Source of the DNA: JAIBDK01 sp965261915
GTDB taxonomy: Bacteria > Pseudomonadota > Gammaproteobacteria > Arenicellales > Poriferihabitantaceae
Reading direction: 5' to 3'
Assembly (NCBI GenBank): GCA_965261915.1
Contig: CBDHDW010000013.1
Coordinates: forward strand, 3,330,617 to 3,394,616
DNA: 64,000 bases
The notes beneath the pieces are model-generated. The model had not been told where the DNA came from and searched no databases. It saw nothing but the letters and a program-made list of their open reading frames with translations. Made by a program: the position numbers and the translations under genes. Positions 26,961 to 37,200 of this stretch are shown here, piece by piece (the first letter of the stretch is position 1; every line of letters starts with the position of its first letter).

Positions 26961-28622
26961 CCCAAATCCCCAGATAGAGTAGCATCAGCGCTTCAAGGCT
27001 CGGTGAATCCCTCTTTCAAGCCTTGTGGCTGGCCATTACAGCAAATTATGGTGGCTAGTGCCGAGAGGTTTACTCAAAAACCGCTGTTCGGTGCATTATC
27101 AGTGCTAAATCGGCTATTTTTGACGCACCTGTCCTGCAGAAGCCGTTATTCTTGTTCTATGTCGGGTTAAATGGGCGGCGCTTCAAACTCCTTCAGTGCC
27201 AGCAGCACTCGTTCCAGTAGTCGTCGGTGGTTTTCCCGCATTTTTACCAAGAGTTGACGTCCCGTCCTGACCACTTTTGCCGCTATGGCGTACAGACGCC
27301 AGCGCAGAGTTATCGCACGGTGCCGGGACAACTCCACCGGCAGCAGAGGACGCATGAGGGCACATAGATTGTAGGAGAGTGCGGAGATTAAAAAGTACAG
27401 CACATTGGCAGCAAAATCTGAACACGGCAGGGTGTCACCGCCAAAATCCCGCTTCAGTTCCTTAATCCGGTTCTCGCTATCCTCGGCACGTTGATTGTAC
27501 CAGTGAACAATCTCGCTATCGCTAAGGCTATCCCGATTAGTGGCAATCGCACGATAAATATAAGCACCTGAGTTTATTTCCTCTGAACTGTTTTCTGAGT
27601 TATCTTCTGAATTATCTGATGAATCTAAATCCAGACTCGCCTGGCCGGTAACGGCTGTTCTCTGAATGATAAGGGTGAAGGGTTTTTCATACTCACCGAT
27701 GCAGAAACTGGTGCGGTAGGTATCCTGACCATTGACCGCTTTGCCTTTTTTATCCAGCAAAGGCGGCCAGTCCGAAGCGCTTGCCGCTGCTATCTGCGCG
27801 CGCAGTGCGGCGCTGGTCTTGGCGCGAATGGCATACTCGATACCCGGCTTATCACAATACTCAATGACTTTTGTTTGGTAGCCGGCGGCATCAATACGCA
27901 ACGCCTTCACGGTACAGTCTTCCGGGAGCGACTGCTGGCATTGCTGGATAAACGGCTTATTATCTTTCGCTGGCGGCACATTGCCGTGACGGAAATCCAC
28001 GGCCACGATCTGCCCGGTTTCCGCAATATGCCCGACCATCGGCATAAAGCCCTTGTTCTTGTTGTAAGTCCACCGTGCACCCGCTTTATGGGCAACAATT
28101 TCAGTGGCATCAATGTCCAGTGTGACTTCCTTACAGCGATGCAAGGCTACCTTCAATAAGGCTTTATTCACCTTTACCCAGGCAGCCTGGATTTGCGGCT
28201 GGCTTCCCATTCGCCTGAGCCAATCTCCAATCGTGGTCGCCTGGGGAAGTTTCTTGAGATCCAGCACGGTGCGCAGTGCTTCATCATCCTGAAGGTGGCG
28301 AACCTCATCCAGGTGAAAACTGCCTTCATGCTGCATCAGGATGAGGGTCTTGATGAACTCCGAGGGCTTATACCCACGATTGCTTTTAGGCTGGGGGAAG
28401 TGCTTGTCGATTCGCTCAGACAGGTTCAGGGAGTCCATTAGTTGAGCAATCGCCAATAAACCGGCACGAGAGGTGAGTAAATCGTTCGTTGTATCGAGTT
28501 TGTAGGGTAGAATAGTCATCAGCCTTGAGCTGTGCACCCATTGGGTGATGGTGGGTTTGAGAGCAAACCATTATACAGCCAAGGCTTCCTGCGTTTAAGA
28601 GATTTCTATCTGGGGATTGGGG
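26961..28622 (-). mobile_element. Complete IS1380-family insertion sequence, 1662 bp
   Basis: Terminal inverted repeats of 18 bp: CCCAAATCCCCAGATAGA at 26961-26978, and the reverse complement of 28605-28622, CCCCAATCCCCAGATAGA. They match at 17 of 18 positions. Both sides are flanked by CTGAC (26956-26960 and 28623-28627), a 5-bp target duplication. The element carries one transposase gene. About 190 bp between the left end and the transposase stop codon is non-coding. The intact ends and duplication indicate a recent insertion. Confidence 0.9.
27167..28537 (-). CDS. IS1380-family DDE transposase
   Basis: A 456-residue transposase. The N-terminal helical DNA-binding part is followed by the catalytic core, with VTLDIDATEIVAHKAGARWTYN giving the first Asp, and WYNQRAEDSENRIKELKRDFGG giving the Glu region. 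Length and layout match IS1380-type (DDE_Tnp_1) enzymes. A Ser/Asn/Glu-rich insert (SSDNSEDNSENSSEE) interrupts the core. A start at 28519 (MTILPYK) may be the real one. The gene appears intact and the element potentially active. Confidence 0.9.
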   Translation of the reverse strand: MHSSRLMTILPYKLDTTNDLLTSRAGLLAIAQLMDSLNLSERIDKHFPQPKSNRGYKPSEFIKTLILMQHEGSFHLDEVRHLQDDEALRTVLDLKKLPQATTIGDWLRRMGSQPQIQAAWVKVNKALLKVALHRCKEVTLDIDATEIVAHKAGARWTYNKNKGFMPMVGHIAETGQIVAVDFRHGNVPPAKDNKPFIQQCQQSLPEDCTVKALRIDAAGYQTKVIEYCDKPGIEYAIRAKTSAALRAQIAAASASDWPPLLDKKGKAVNGQDTYRTSFCIGEYEKPFTLIIQRTAVTGQASLDLDSSDNSEDNSENSSEEINSGAYIYRAIATNRDSLSDSEIVHWYNQRAEDSENRIKELKRDFGGDTLPCSDFAANVLYFLISALSYNLCALMRPLLPVELSRHRAITLRWRLYAIAAKVVRTGRQLLVKMRENHRRLLERVLLALKEFEAPPI

Positions 28623-28816
28623 CTGACCTGATAATAAGGCCCAGTCTGACTCTCCCGGTCCTTGTATTGCTTCGTCAACGATCCAGGACGCATAGCGCCC
28701 AGTAATGCTATGTCACCTTTGATCTTTGTCATACGCCGTTCAATTTGTGCGAGCCTTTTCTTTGTCATTGATATAGCATATACATACTATGTTAGTTTGT
28801 CAAAAGGACACTGTCT

Positions 28817-30214
28817 ATGCTGTGGATCTATTGGTGGGATGCAATCATTTATCTTCGCCCGGCTTGCGCTCGTACCCGGACATTTATGTGGTTCGCCGTC
28901 TGTGTGGCGGGATTGACGGTTCGTACCGAACGAATGGGGGTGACGAGTATTGTCCGGGCGCTGGGGTTACAGGGGCGGTTTTATGACAACTTGCTGGATA
29001 ACTTCCACAGCACCGGCATTAAGTTGGACTCAATGACGGTATTGTGGTCTCAACTTGTACTTCGACTGTTCCCTGGTCTGGTTCGAGTGAATGGCCGACT
29101 CGTGTTGGTGGGGGACGGCATTAAGGTCTCCAAACAGGGCAAAAAGATGCCTGCTGTGAAGCTGCTACATCAGGAATCCGAGTCAAATACCAAAGCGGAG
29201 TACATCATGGGACACTCCTTTCAGGCCGTCTCTATTCTTTCTCGTGCCGCCAATAGCGTGTTCGCTGTGCCGCTTGCCGCGAGGATTCATGAGGGGACCG
29301 TGTTATCGAATCGTGACCGGCGTACCCTGCTCGACAAAATGATCAGTCTACTGGCGATAGTCAGTATTCAGGAGCCGTATTATTTTGTCGCCGACGCCTA
29401 TTATGCCAGCCAGAAAGTCGTTAATGGGCTTTTGAATGAGGGGAATCATTTGGTCACCCGCGCCAGATCAAATGCGGTTGCCTACCAGCTGCATCATCAG
29501 CAACAGCCGAAAAAAAGAGGGCGGCCACGTAAGTATGGTGACAAGGTAAAACCAAGATCACTGTTTGGGTTGGTCGCATTGATGGAGGAGGCTCAAAGCC
29601 CTGTCTATGGCGAAAAAAACGTAGCTATCCGATACGCAGTCCATGATTTATTATGGAGACCGACCGGCAGTATTGTTCGGTTTGTCATTGTCGTTCACCC
29701 AACGAGGGGACGCTGTATACTCATGTCTACTGATACGTCATTATCGGCCCTCGATATCATTCACCTCTACGGTCTGCGATTTAAAATAGAGCATGCCTTC
29801 AAGCAGGCGGTTCATGTTATCGGTTCTTTTTCATACCATTTCTGGATGAGCGTAATGAAGCCATTGGAGCGACGCAATGGTAATCAGCACCTTCACCGGG
29901 AATCAAAAAAATATCGCGATGGCGTCAAGCGAAAACTGAAGGCTTATCACGTCTTTGTACACGCGGGGATTGTTGCTCAAGGGCTACTTCATTACCTGGC
30001 ATCTTGCCACACTCGGCTAGTCTGGAACTCTTTTGGCTCCTGGCTTCGAACGATCCGGCCCGGTCTAGCTCCGTCCGAGTTGGTGGTTGCCACTGCGCTA
30101 CGCAGCAGCCTCCCGCATTTTCTCCTGGATACGGATTCTTGTACAAACTTCGCGAAATTCATCACGCAACGGCAAGACCTTGATAGAATGGCGCTATTTA
30201 GGCTTGTGTCATGA
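28817..30214 (+). CDS. DDE transposase (IS4/IS701-like)
   Basis: A 465-residue transposase. The start at ATG 28817 has AAAGGA upstream. The catalytic core is recognisable from LVLVGDGIKVSKQGKKMPAVK (first Asp), YFVADAYYASQKVV (second Asp) and LYGLRFKIEHAFKQA (Glu in the Y-(2)-R-x-x-x-E region). A basic stretch, PKKRGRPRKYGDK, lies between them. The family assignment is approximate. The frame is intact. It is divergent from the split small gene, and its right side abuts a beheaded glycosyltransferase gene. Confidence 0.8.
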   Translation: MLWIYWWDAIIYLRPACARTRTFMWFAVCVAGLTVRTERMGVTSIVRALGLQGRFYDNLLDNFHSTGIKLDSMTVLWSQLVLRLFPGLVRVNGRLVLVGDGIKVSKQGKKMPAVKLLHQESESNTKAEYIMGHSFQAVSILSRAANSVFAVPLAARIHEGTVLSNRDRRTLLDKMISLLAIVSIQEPYYFVADAYYASQKVVNGLLNEGNHLVTRARSNAVAYQLHHQQQPKKRGRPRKYGDKVKPRSLFGLVALMEEAQSPVYGEKNVAIRYAVHDLLWRPTGSIVRFVIVVHPTRGRCILMSTDTSLSALDIIHLYGLRFKIEHAFKQAVHVIGSFSYHFWMSVMKPLERRNGNQHLHRESKKYRDGVKRKLKAYHVFVHAGIVAQGLLHYLASCHTRLVWNSFGSWLRTIRPGLAPSELVVATALRSSLPHFLLDTDSCTNFAKFITQRQDLDRMALFRLVS

Positions 30215-30237
30215 GACTAACTCGGTACTCATGAGTA

Positions 30238-30858
30238 ATGTTTGCAGACGATAGTAATCGAATTGATGGGAGTGGAGACGTTTACCATGTCAGCGGTTTG
30301 TGCTGGCGACGGCATCATGGCCTGAATCAGTCTGAACCCCGAAGACACGATGATCCGGTTTTTTCCGGTTGCGGGGCAGCATCACTTTACCGACTGGACC
30401 GTATTAATGAGGTGGGCGGGTTCGACGAGTCTTATTTTTGTTACTACGAAGATATTGATCTGGTATTTCGCATGCGGCTGGCAGGGGCAAGTTGTATGTA
30501 CATAGCGTCATCAGTGGTTGCCCATCATGGTTCTGCGCTTTCCGGGAAAGATAGTGATTTTTCCGTATATCACGGCCACCGAAACATGGTGTGGACGTTT
30601 TTTCAAAATATGCCCGGACAATATTTTTACCTATATTTGCCAGCTCATCTGTTTGTTAACCTGATCTCACTAATTCACTACACCTTACAGGGTCGCCCCC
30701 GAATAATATTCAGATCAAAATGGCACGCATTCAGGCAACTTCCTGCTGTTTTGAGAAAGCGTAGAGAAATTCAGGCAAGTATCAAGGTTAAACCATCGGA
30801 TGTTCTTCAATATATGGTAAAAGGATTTCTTCGACCGTATTTATCCCGATTTCGATAA
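30238..30858 (+). pseudogene. Glycosyltransferase family 2, 5'-truncated
   Basis: The 206 codons encode only the C-terminal two thirds of a GT2 enzyme. FADDSNRIDGSGDVYHVSGL, CGAASLYRLDRINEVGGFDESYFCYYEDIDL (the ED acceptor-site motif) and VVAHHGSA are typical, then a hydrophobic and basic tail. The N-terminal Rossmann-like half with the GDP/UDP-binding DXD is missing. Homology starts just after the inverted repeat ending at 30230. An in-frame TGA at 30232 precedes the ATG. The missing half is not left of the mobile patch, so the insertion was accompanied by deletion or rearrangement. Confidence 0.75.
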
Positions 30859-30873
30859 GCAAAATAGCTACAC

Positions 30874-32682
30874 GTGGTTAGCCATAATCAATTCAGAATT
30901 GGTGTCGTAATTGTAAATTACAACAGTGGCGATTTGTTGTCGCTTTGTTTGATATCTTTGTCAAATTCTCATGCCCCTCTGGATGTGGTTATCGTAGATA
31001 ACGCTAGCAATGATCAGAGCCTCCAGGGGCTGGAAAAAATCCTGAGTAACCCGCACCAACTGCAAGTTGTAAAAAACCCTGAAAACATCGGGTTTTCCCG
31101 TGCAGTGAATCAGGCAATGCTGAAAATTGAAAACCGGTACGTAGTATTACTTAACCCGGATTGTACGATATTTCCGCATACCTTTTTGAACCTGCAAAAG
31201 GCAATGGTGACCAACAAAAAAATAGCCGTTGCCGGTGCCGCGATTTTCAATGCTAACGGGAGTGAACAACGAGGGTGCAGGAGAAATGAACCAACCTTAA
31301 AGCGAAGTGCAATCACGGCGCTGGGTTTGGGGAAAAAATATGAAGGCGTAGATCTAACCTGGCAAACCTATCCAGCGTATCCGAAAGCGGTGGATGCGGT
31401 ATCCGGAGCGGCAATGATGGTTCGGCGGCGATATTTTGATGAAATCGGAGGTATCGATGAATCGTATTTTCTGCATTGTGAAGATCTCGACATTTGCCGA
31501 AAATTCAGAGACATTGGATATCTTGTGGTGTTTTGCCCAGATGCTGGGGTATTCCACAGTCAGGGCGCATCATCTGGTGTTACCTCCAGGCAGGTAGAAA
31601 AGTACAAGCACGACGGAATGCTTATTTACAACAAAAAACATTCTCGAAACGCAGGATTGGAAAAACTATTGGCGGTTTTATTGGTGAAGCTACATTACCA
31701 GTTCGTGTGTTTAAAGCTGGCGCTGAAAAAGCTCCCCAAAATTGGCTTACCCGGAAATCCGGTTGAGATTGAACCGCATGCTGATGTTACTGCTGAGTTT
31801 AATGCTTTGGATATTGTCCATAATACTCGACCGGCAGTGATCGTTACCGGTGCAAAGTCCGACGTGGGGGATTTTTTGCTCGATTTACTTTCAAGGAATG
31901 GTTACCAGTGTTATGCAGTGAGTAGAAATCAGGCACCAACGAAATCAGGGCGCAATGTAAAATGGTTGCAGCTTGAGTTTTTTTCAAAGTGCGCTACTGA
32001 AGACTTCGGGCCTGTACATGCCTGGATAAATCTCGCGCCAGTGTGGACTACCAGATCGCTTGGTAAGGTATTCCATAAGTTCAATCCAGGTAAAATAGTT
32101 GCAGTCAGTTCCACAAGCATCGAGGGAAAGTACGATAGCGATAATGAGAAAGAGATCAAAGTTGTAAATAAACTAATTGAGGGCGAAAAGTGGATTGCCC
32201 ACTACGCAGAAAAATTTAAGCGAGACTGCATTATCTTTCGACCAACTCTGGTGTACGGCGGACCAAGAAATCAAAACGTAAACTTTTTGAAACAAGTGAT
32301 CAGGATTTTTCGGGTTTTTCCACTGCTTGGTGACGGGGCTGGTAAAAGGCAACCGGTCCACGCCGAAGATATCGCGGCTGTTTGTGAAGTTACCCTAACA
32401 AGACCTAACGGTACTTCTGCAAAAACCTACAATATAACGGGTGGTGAGGTTTTGACCTATCGTCAGGTACTCGATCGAATCTTTGAAAGCATGGACTTAA
32501 AGCCAAGATATATTCGTATCCCCAATGGACTGATCAAGGTCGGGATTAAATTAATTGGATGGATTCCCGGTCTCGATTTCGTTAACTATAAAATGGCTGA
32601 ACGATCTGAACAGGATTTATTGTATTCATCGGATAAAGCAATTGCAGAATTAAGTTTTAATGCTCGAGAATTTGAACCTTAG
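30874..32682 (+). CDS. Glycosyltransferase family 2 fused to an NAD-dependent epimerase/dehydratase
   Basis: A 602-residue two-domain protein. Residues 1 to about 290 are a GT2 domain (GVVIVNYNSGDLL, VVLLNPDC, then GGIDESYFLHCEDLDIC). Residues about 315-602 are an extended SDR domain (PAVIVTGAKSDVGDFLLDLL, PTLVYGGPRNQNV, then HAEDIAAVCEVTL). The dinucleotide loop is TGAKSDVG rather than TGxxGxxG, and the usual YxxxK is not obvious, so the SDR half may be altered. The start is GTG, with no ATG available. It probably works in cell-surface polysaccharide assembly together with the former glycosyltransferase upstream. Confidence 0.8.
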   Translation: MVSHNQFRIGVVIVNYNSGDLLSLCLISLSNSHAPLDVVIVDNASNDQSLQGLEKILSNPHQLQVVKNPENIGFSRAVNQAMLKIENRYVVLLNPDCTIFPHTFLNLQKAMVTNKKIAVAGAAIFNANGSEQRGCRRNEPTLKRSAITALGLGKKYEGVDLTWQTYPAYPKAVDAVSGAAMMVRRRYFDEIGGIDESYFLHCEDLDICRKFRDIGYLVVFCPDAGVFHSQGASSGVTSRQVEKYKHDGMLIYNKKHSRNAGLEKLLAVLLVKLHYQFVCLKLALKKLPKIGLPGNPVEIEPHADVTAEFNALDIVHNTRPAVIVTGAKSDVGDFLLDLLSRNGYQCYAVSRNQAPTKSGRNVKWLQLEFFSKCATEDFGPVHAWINLAPVWTTRSLGKVFHKFNPGKIVAVSSTSIEGKYDSDNEKEIKVVNKLIEGEKWIAHYAEKFKRDCIIFRPTLVYGGPRNQNVNFLKQVIRIFRVFPLLGDGAGKRQPVHAEDIAAVCEVTLTRPNGTSAKTYNITGGEVLTYRQVLDRIFESMDLKPRYIRIPNGLIKVGIKLIGWIPGLDFVNYKMAERSEQDLLYSSDKAIAELSFNAREFEP

Positions 32683-32702
32683 TTGTCTGTAGTGGTTTAG
32701 TG

Positions 32703-33488
32703 ATGGAGTCAAAATTAACCCATTTCGCTATTATCGGCGGTACCGGATTCGAATCCATGAGTGGATTCACTGAGGATGCTCGTCAGAAATGTGAAACACC
32801 CTACGGTGAATTATCCTCTGATCTGGTTTTTGGGGAAATGGAAGAAGTTCCGGTCGTGTTTTTACCTCGTCACGGTGAAGATCATCATATAGCGCCACAC
32901 AAAATAAACTATCGGGCAAATTTGTTTGCCTTAAAGCAGGCTGGTGTCACCAGCATTCTTGGAATCGCGGCAGTAGGTGGAATACACCGGGATGCGATTC
33001 CAGCAACGATCGTGATTCCGGATCAAATTATCGATTATACCTGGGGCAGGGAGCACACCTTTTATGATGGTGGGGCAGAAGTTCTGAACAATTTTGGATC
33101 GCCGCTGGATCACATCGATTTCAGCCGCCCTTATGATAGTCAGTTGATTAAATTAGCAAAACAGGCGGCAGTACAGGAGAATATCGATTTTCTCAGTCCT
33201 GCCACTTATGGTGTTACCCAGGGGCCGAGACTGGAATCATCTGCAGAGATACAGCGACTTGAAAGGGATGGTTGCGATATTGTCGGCATGACCGCAATGC
33301 CAGAAGCTGCATTGGCGAGAGAACTGCAAATTCCGTACGTCACTATCGCAATGGTAGTAAACGCTGCTGCAGGGAAAACCGAAGAAAATATTACGATGGA
33401 TATCATTCGCAGTAATCTGGCGGCTGCCCGTGCAAACGTGATTCAATTGCTTAAGCCCTTGCTGAAAAAGTATTCAGAAAAATCCTGA
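32703..33488 (+). CDS. S-methyl-5'-thioinosine/thioadenosine phosphorylase
   Basis: A 261-residue PNP/MTAP-family nucleoside phosphorylase. FAIIGGTGFESM is the phosphate-binding N-terminus. HKINYRANLFALKQAGVTSILGIAAVGGI and VGMTAMPEAALARELQIPYVTIAMVVNAAAG follow. From memory, the NYRAN...AVAAVGGI form resembles the Pseudomonas S-methyl-5'-thioinosine phosphorylase rather than eukaryotic-type MTAP. It salvages methylthio-nucleosides left from polyamine and quorum-signal synthesis. The ATG at 32703 directly follows an in-frame GTG at 32700. Confidence 0.85.
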   Translation: MESKLTHFAIIGGTGFESMSGFTEDARQKCETPYGELSSDLVFGEMEEVPVVFLPRHGEDHHIAPHKINYRANLFALKQAGVTSILGIAAVGGIHRDAIPATIVIPDQIIDYTWGREHTFYDGGAEVLNNFGSPLDHIDFSRPYDSQLIKLAKQAAVQENIDFLSPATYGVTQGPRLESSAEIQRLERDGCDIVGMTAMPEAALARELQIPYVTIAMVVNAAAGKTEENITMDIIRSNLAAARANVIQLLKPLLKKYSEKS

Positions 33489-33491
33489 AAA

Positions 33492-34190
33492 TTACTCTTC
33501 TACAGGCCAAACGCCAAGAATAACGCCCAGTTTCGGATGATCAAAGTAATGAATTTCTCCGAATTTGAGGCGTCGCTTTTCCGACAGAAAATAATGTGGA
33601 GGATACACTTCTTGCACGGCGAAACTAACGGAATCAGGAGCAGGGTTACTCTCTATGGAGGTTGTTTCGATTGTTGCAGTACCGCTTTCCGGTTGTTCCG
33701 AAGAATTGGCGTCGAATTCTGTTGGCAACTGTAATGGAGATAACTGAATGTTGAGCTCTGCAAAAATCAGTGCGGTTTTATAAATCTTTACGTAGGCATC
33801 AGGCAATATCGATTCTTCTGTACCGAGTGAAACCGTAGGCGCTAAATGATAAACCTCAGAAGGTTTTGTCCAGTTCGCTGTTCTAAGGATGCTCAGTCCA
33901 CTTTGGCGAAGACTGGATTCTACAGCCGAAAGCTTTTCAAGCGCTATTTGATATTCCATCTCCGAGGAGGACGCTTTCAAGCTGGAGAGGTTATCGAATT
34001 TTGAAGCGAGAGACGAGGGTGAGAAATTCCATACCTCTTGCGCTTCGGAGTTATCGATACTCTGTTCAAAAATAATAACTTCAACGTGATAGTCTCTGGC
34101 CAGTGCTGTGCTGGAGAATGCCAGTAATAGAAGGAGTGTTGAACAAATCCGGGTATCAAGACCGGAAAATGCACTTGTAAATAAATTCAT
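33492..34190 (-). CDS. csiV: CsiV-like periplasmic peptidoglycan-binding protein
   Basis: A 232-residue exported protein with a hydrophobic signal segment (STLLLLLAFSSTALA, cleaved before RDYHVEVIIFE). YHVEVIIFE near the mature N-terminus and the C-terminal EKRRLKFGEIHYFDHPKLGVILGVWP are typical of the CsiV family. In Vibrio, CsiV binds peptidoglycan and is linked to cell-shape change. Its position directly downstream of mfd on the same strand matches other gammaproteobacteria. Confidence 0.8.
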   Translation of the reverse strand: MNLFTSAFSGLDTRICSTLLLLLAFSSTALARDYHVEVIIFEQSIDNSEAQEVWNFSPSSLASKFDNLSSLKASSSEMEYQIALEKLSAVESSLRQSGLSILRTANWTKPSEVYHLAPTVSLGTEESILPDAYVKIYKTALIFAELNIQLSPLQLPTEFDANSSEQPESGTATIETTSIESNPAPDSVSFAVQEVYPPHYFLSEKRRLKFGEIHYFDHPKLGVILGVWPVEE

Positions 34191-34288
34191 ATTCGCAGTT
34201 TATCACATCGGTTCGAATTTCAATTTTAAAATGACCCTGTGTCGAGAGATCTTGTCAAAACCCAACGGTGAAAAATTTCTGAAAATCT

Positions 34289-37200
34289 TTATTGAATTAC
34301 AGACAAAGCGTCTTCCAGATAACTTAACATTTTTTCAACTTGGGCTATTCGCTCATCCGATTCATCGCTGCTGGAAAGTATTTTCAATGTGTTCGGGCCA
34401 GACAATCGATAGAGTCTGGGATTGTCCTGAAGGAGTTTAAAAATTACGGATATATCGATCACAGGATCGTCGTAGAATTCTACTTTTCCTTCGGTATCCG
34501 CACAGTCTATCAACTTGATGTCCAGTTTCTGGGCACGAATGCGGATTCCGGTGAGACGAAATAGATTTTTTGCCGGATCAGGAAGCAGTCCAAACCGATC
34601 TATGGTCTCGATCTGTAGCTCGTAAAGTTGTTCAACGGTTTGGGAACTCGCTATCCGTTTGTACAAAACCAGTCTGCTGTGTGCATTAGCCAGATAGTCT
34701 GCAGGGAAAAGCGCAGGGGCGTGGAGATCAACTTTGGTAAATGATTCATCTTGCTCAACGCGGCCCGGGGCGGCAATTTTTCCCTGTTTGATGGAAGCGA
34801 CGGCCTGGTTCAGATATTCGCTGTAAAGAGAGAACCCAACATCATCAATAGAACCACTTTGTGTTTCACCAAGAAGTTCTCCTGCACCCCGAATTTCCAA
34901 ATCATGCGATGCGAGCGCAAAACCTGCCCCGAGGTCTTCCATGGAATCGATCGCATCCAGCCGTTTTCTGGCATCGCCGGTAATGAGTTTCTTGCCGGGA
35001 ATGAGCAGGTAAGCATACGCTTGATGGTGAGAACGACCCACTCTGCCCCGCAGCTGGTGAAGTTGTGCAAGTCCGAACCGGTCCGCGCGATTAATGATGA
35101 TTGTATTTGCAGTCGGTATGTCGATTCCGCTTTCGATGATAGTTGAACAAACCAAAATGTTAAACCTTTGATGATAAAAGTCCTGCATCACACGCTCCAA
35201 TTGTGATTCTCGCATTTGCCCATGGCTGATATCTACCTTTGCTTCGGGAATCAGCTCAGACAGATCCGTCGCCATACTTGCGATGCTTTTTACATCGTTA
35301 TGCAGGAAAAAAACCTGTCCACCGCGGCGAATCTCCCTTAAGCAGGCTTCTCGAATAAGTCCTTTGTTCCAGTCCCTGACAAATGTTTTAATGGCGATGC
35401 GGTTTTCCGGTGGAGTAGCAATAATGGATATTGAGCGAAGGCCTGCCATCGTTATATTTAGCGTTCTCGGAATGGGTGTCGCGGTCAGGGTCAGAATATC
35501 TACCTGGCTTCTGAGCCGTTTTAGTTTTTCTTTTTGGCGTACCCCAAATCGATGTTCTTCGTCGATAATCACCAATCCCAGTTCGGAAAAACGCATATCC
35601 TCCTGCAACAGCCGGTGAGTACCGATAACGATATCAATTTGCCCTTCGGCAATGCTTTTTACGATCTTATCAGTTTGTTTTCGGGTGTTAAATCGGGACA
35701 TAACTGCGATGTTTACGGGCCAATCCGAGAATCGGTCGATAAACGATTGATGGTGTTGGTGGGCAAGAAGAGTGGTAGGTGTAAGAATAGCAACCTGCTT
35801 TCCGCTTTGGGCGACAACGAATGATGCTCTTAAGGCTACTTCAGTTTTTCCAAACCCAACATCACCGCACACCAACCTATCCATCGGGGAGTCTGAGTCG
35901 AGATCCTGAACGACTTCATTGATCGCGCGCAGTTGATCCGCGGTTTCTTCGAAAGGAAACTGGCTTACGAACTTGTCTAACTCAAGCGCATCTGCTGACA
36001 TCGAATTACCTTTTCTGGCGGCTCTCAGCGCTTCAATTTCAAGCAATTCGGTTGCAACATCATACGCTTTTTCTCGAGCACGCTTCTTGGCCTTTTGCCA
36101 TTGATCTCCTCCCAATCGATGTAGCGGGGCTAAATCTGCGGATCCTCCAACAAACCGGCTTATCAGGTTTAGCGACAATACCGGTATGTACAGCTTGTCG
36201 TTGTTTTCGTATTCCAGTGTGAGGTATTCAGTTTCGTCGCCGAAAACATCAATTACCTGTAATCCTTTGTATCTCCCCACACCGTGCTCGATATGAACGA
36301 CGGGATCGTCAATATTTAATTCAGCCAGCGATTTAATAATTGACTCTGGATCACGGGATTGTGTCTGTCTTCTGCGGCGTTGGTAGACTCGCTCACCATA
36401 GAGCTGACTTTCACAAATAATTTCGAACTGTTGTTGATTTAGCGTAAGCCCGCGATCCAGCGGTGCTCTGGTAATAGTCAGATATTCGTTGTCTTCTTCA
36501 AGGAATTGCTGAAAAGTGTCGATCATTTTCGGTTGAAACCCGTTACTTCTTAAAACGCCGTCTAGTGCGTCAAGGCGACCAGGGGTTTCGGCAACAAGCA
36601 GGACTCTGTTGCGGGTATTTTCGAGGTGAGCAGTAAGCTCCGAATACGGTTTTTCTTTCTTTGGATCAGCTGGATATTGCTTGTTTGGCTGACAGTTAGC
36701 ATTCCACAGGGGGTGGGTGTTCGATACACTGGATTGTTCCGCTTCGGTCTCGATTCGACTGAATGAGTCGAGTGACTCAAGCATTGAATTTATATTCAGA
36801 TAAAGATACTCGGGCGGCAGAACCCTTCGTTCGATATCGTAATTGGCATTCTGGTAACGATCAGTGATATCGGCCCAATTTGTTGCGGCAGTATCCTTGA
36901 TATTGGACTCGTGGATGAGCAACGTGTTGTTCGGAAGATAACTGAAAAGGTCGCTGGTTTCTTCAAAGAATAAAGGGAAAAAGAACTCTGTACCGGCTGG
37001 GGTATTGGACTGGGAGACTTCACGGTAAATTAACTGGCTGCGTGGGTCGCACTCAAATATTTTTCGAAATGACGATCTAAACTGTCGGATTCCTTCTTCT
37101 GTCATTGGAAATTCTCGTGCCGGCAGAATCTCGAGATGGTTTACTGAATCTCTGGAGCGCTGGGTATCCGGATCGAAAGTTCGAATGGTTTCGAGTTCAT

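Larger units (their letters stand above)
26790..28768 (-). pseudogene. Small DUF6788-like gene split by an IS1380-family insertion
   Basis: Two minus-strand pieces, 28768-28628 and 26960-26790, join in frame once the insertion and one copy of the CTGAC duplication are removed. The result is a 103-residue protein that begins MTKKRLAQIERRM, contains GAMRPGSLTKQYKDRE and PYYQVSYTLDMKSRTEYI at the junction, and ends with a helical lysine-rich tail. The GSLT...PYY...R pattern resembles DUF6788-type accessory proteins found next to transposases. In its present state the protein is cut after residue 47. It diverges from the transposase at 28817 and may belong to the same unit. Confidence 0.7.

Noticed and set aside
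26823..27170. 115-codon plus-strand frame
   Set aside because: It crosses the IS1380 left end and lies opposite the interrupted small gene; no homology is recognisable.
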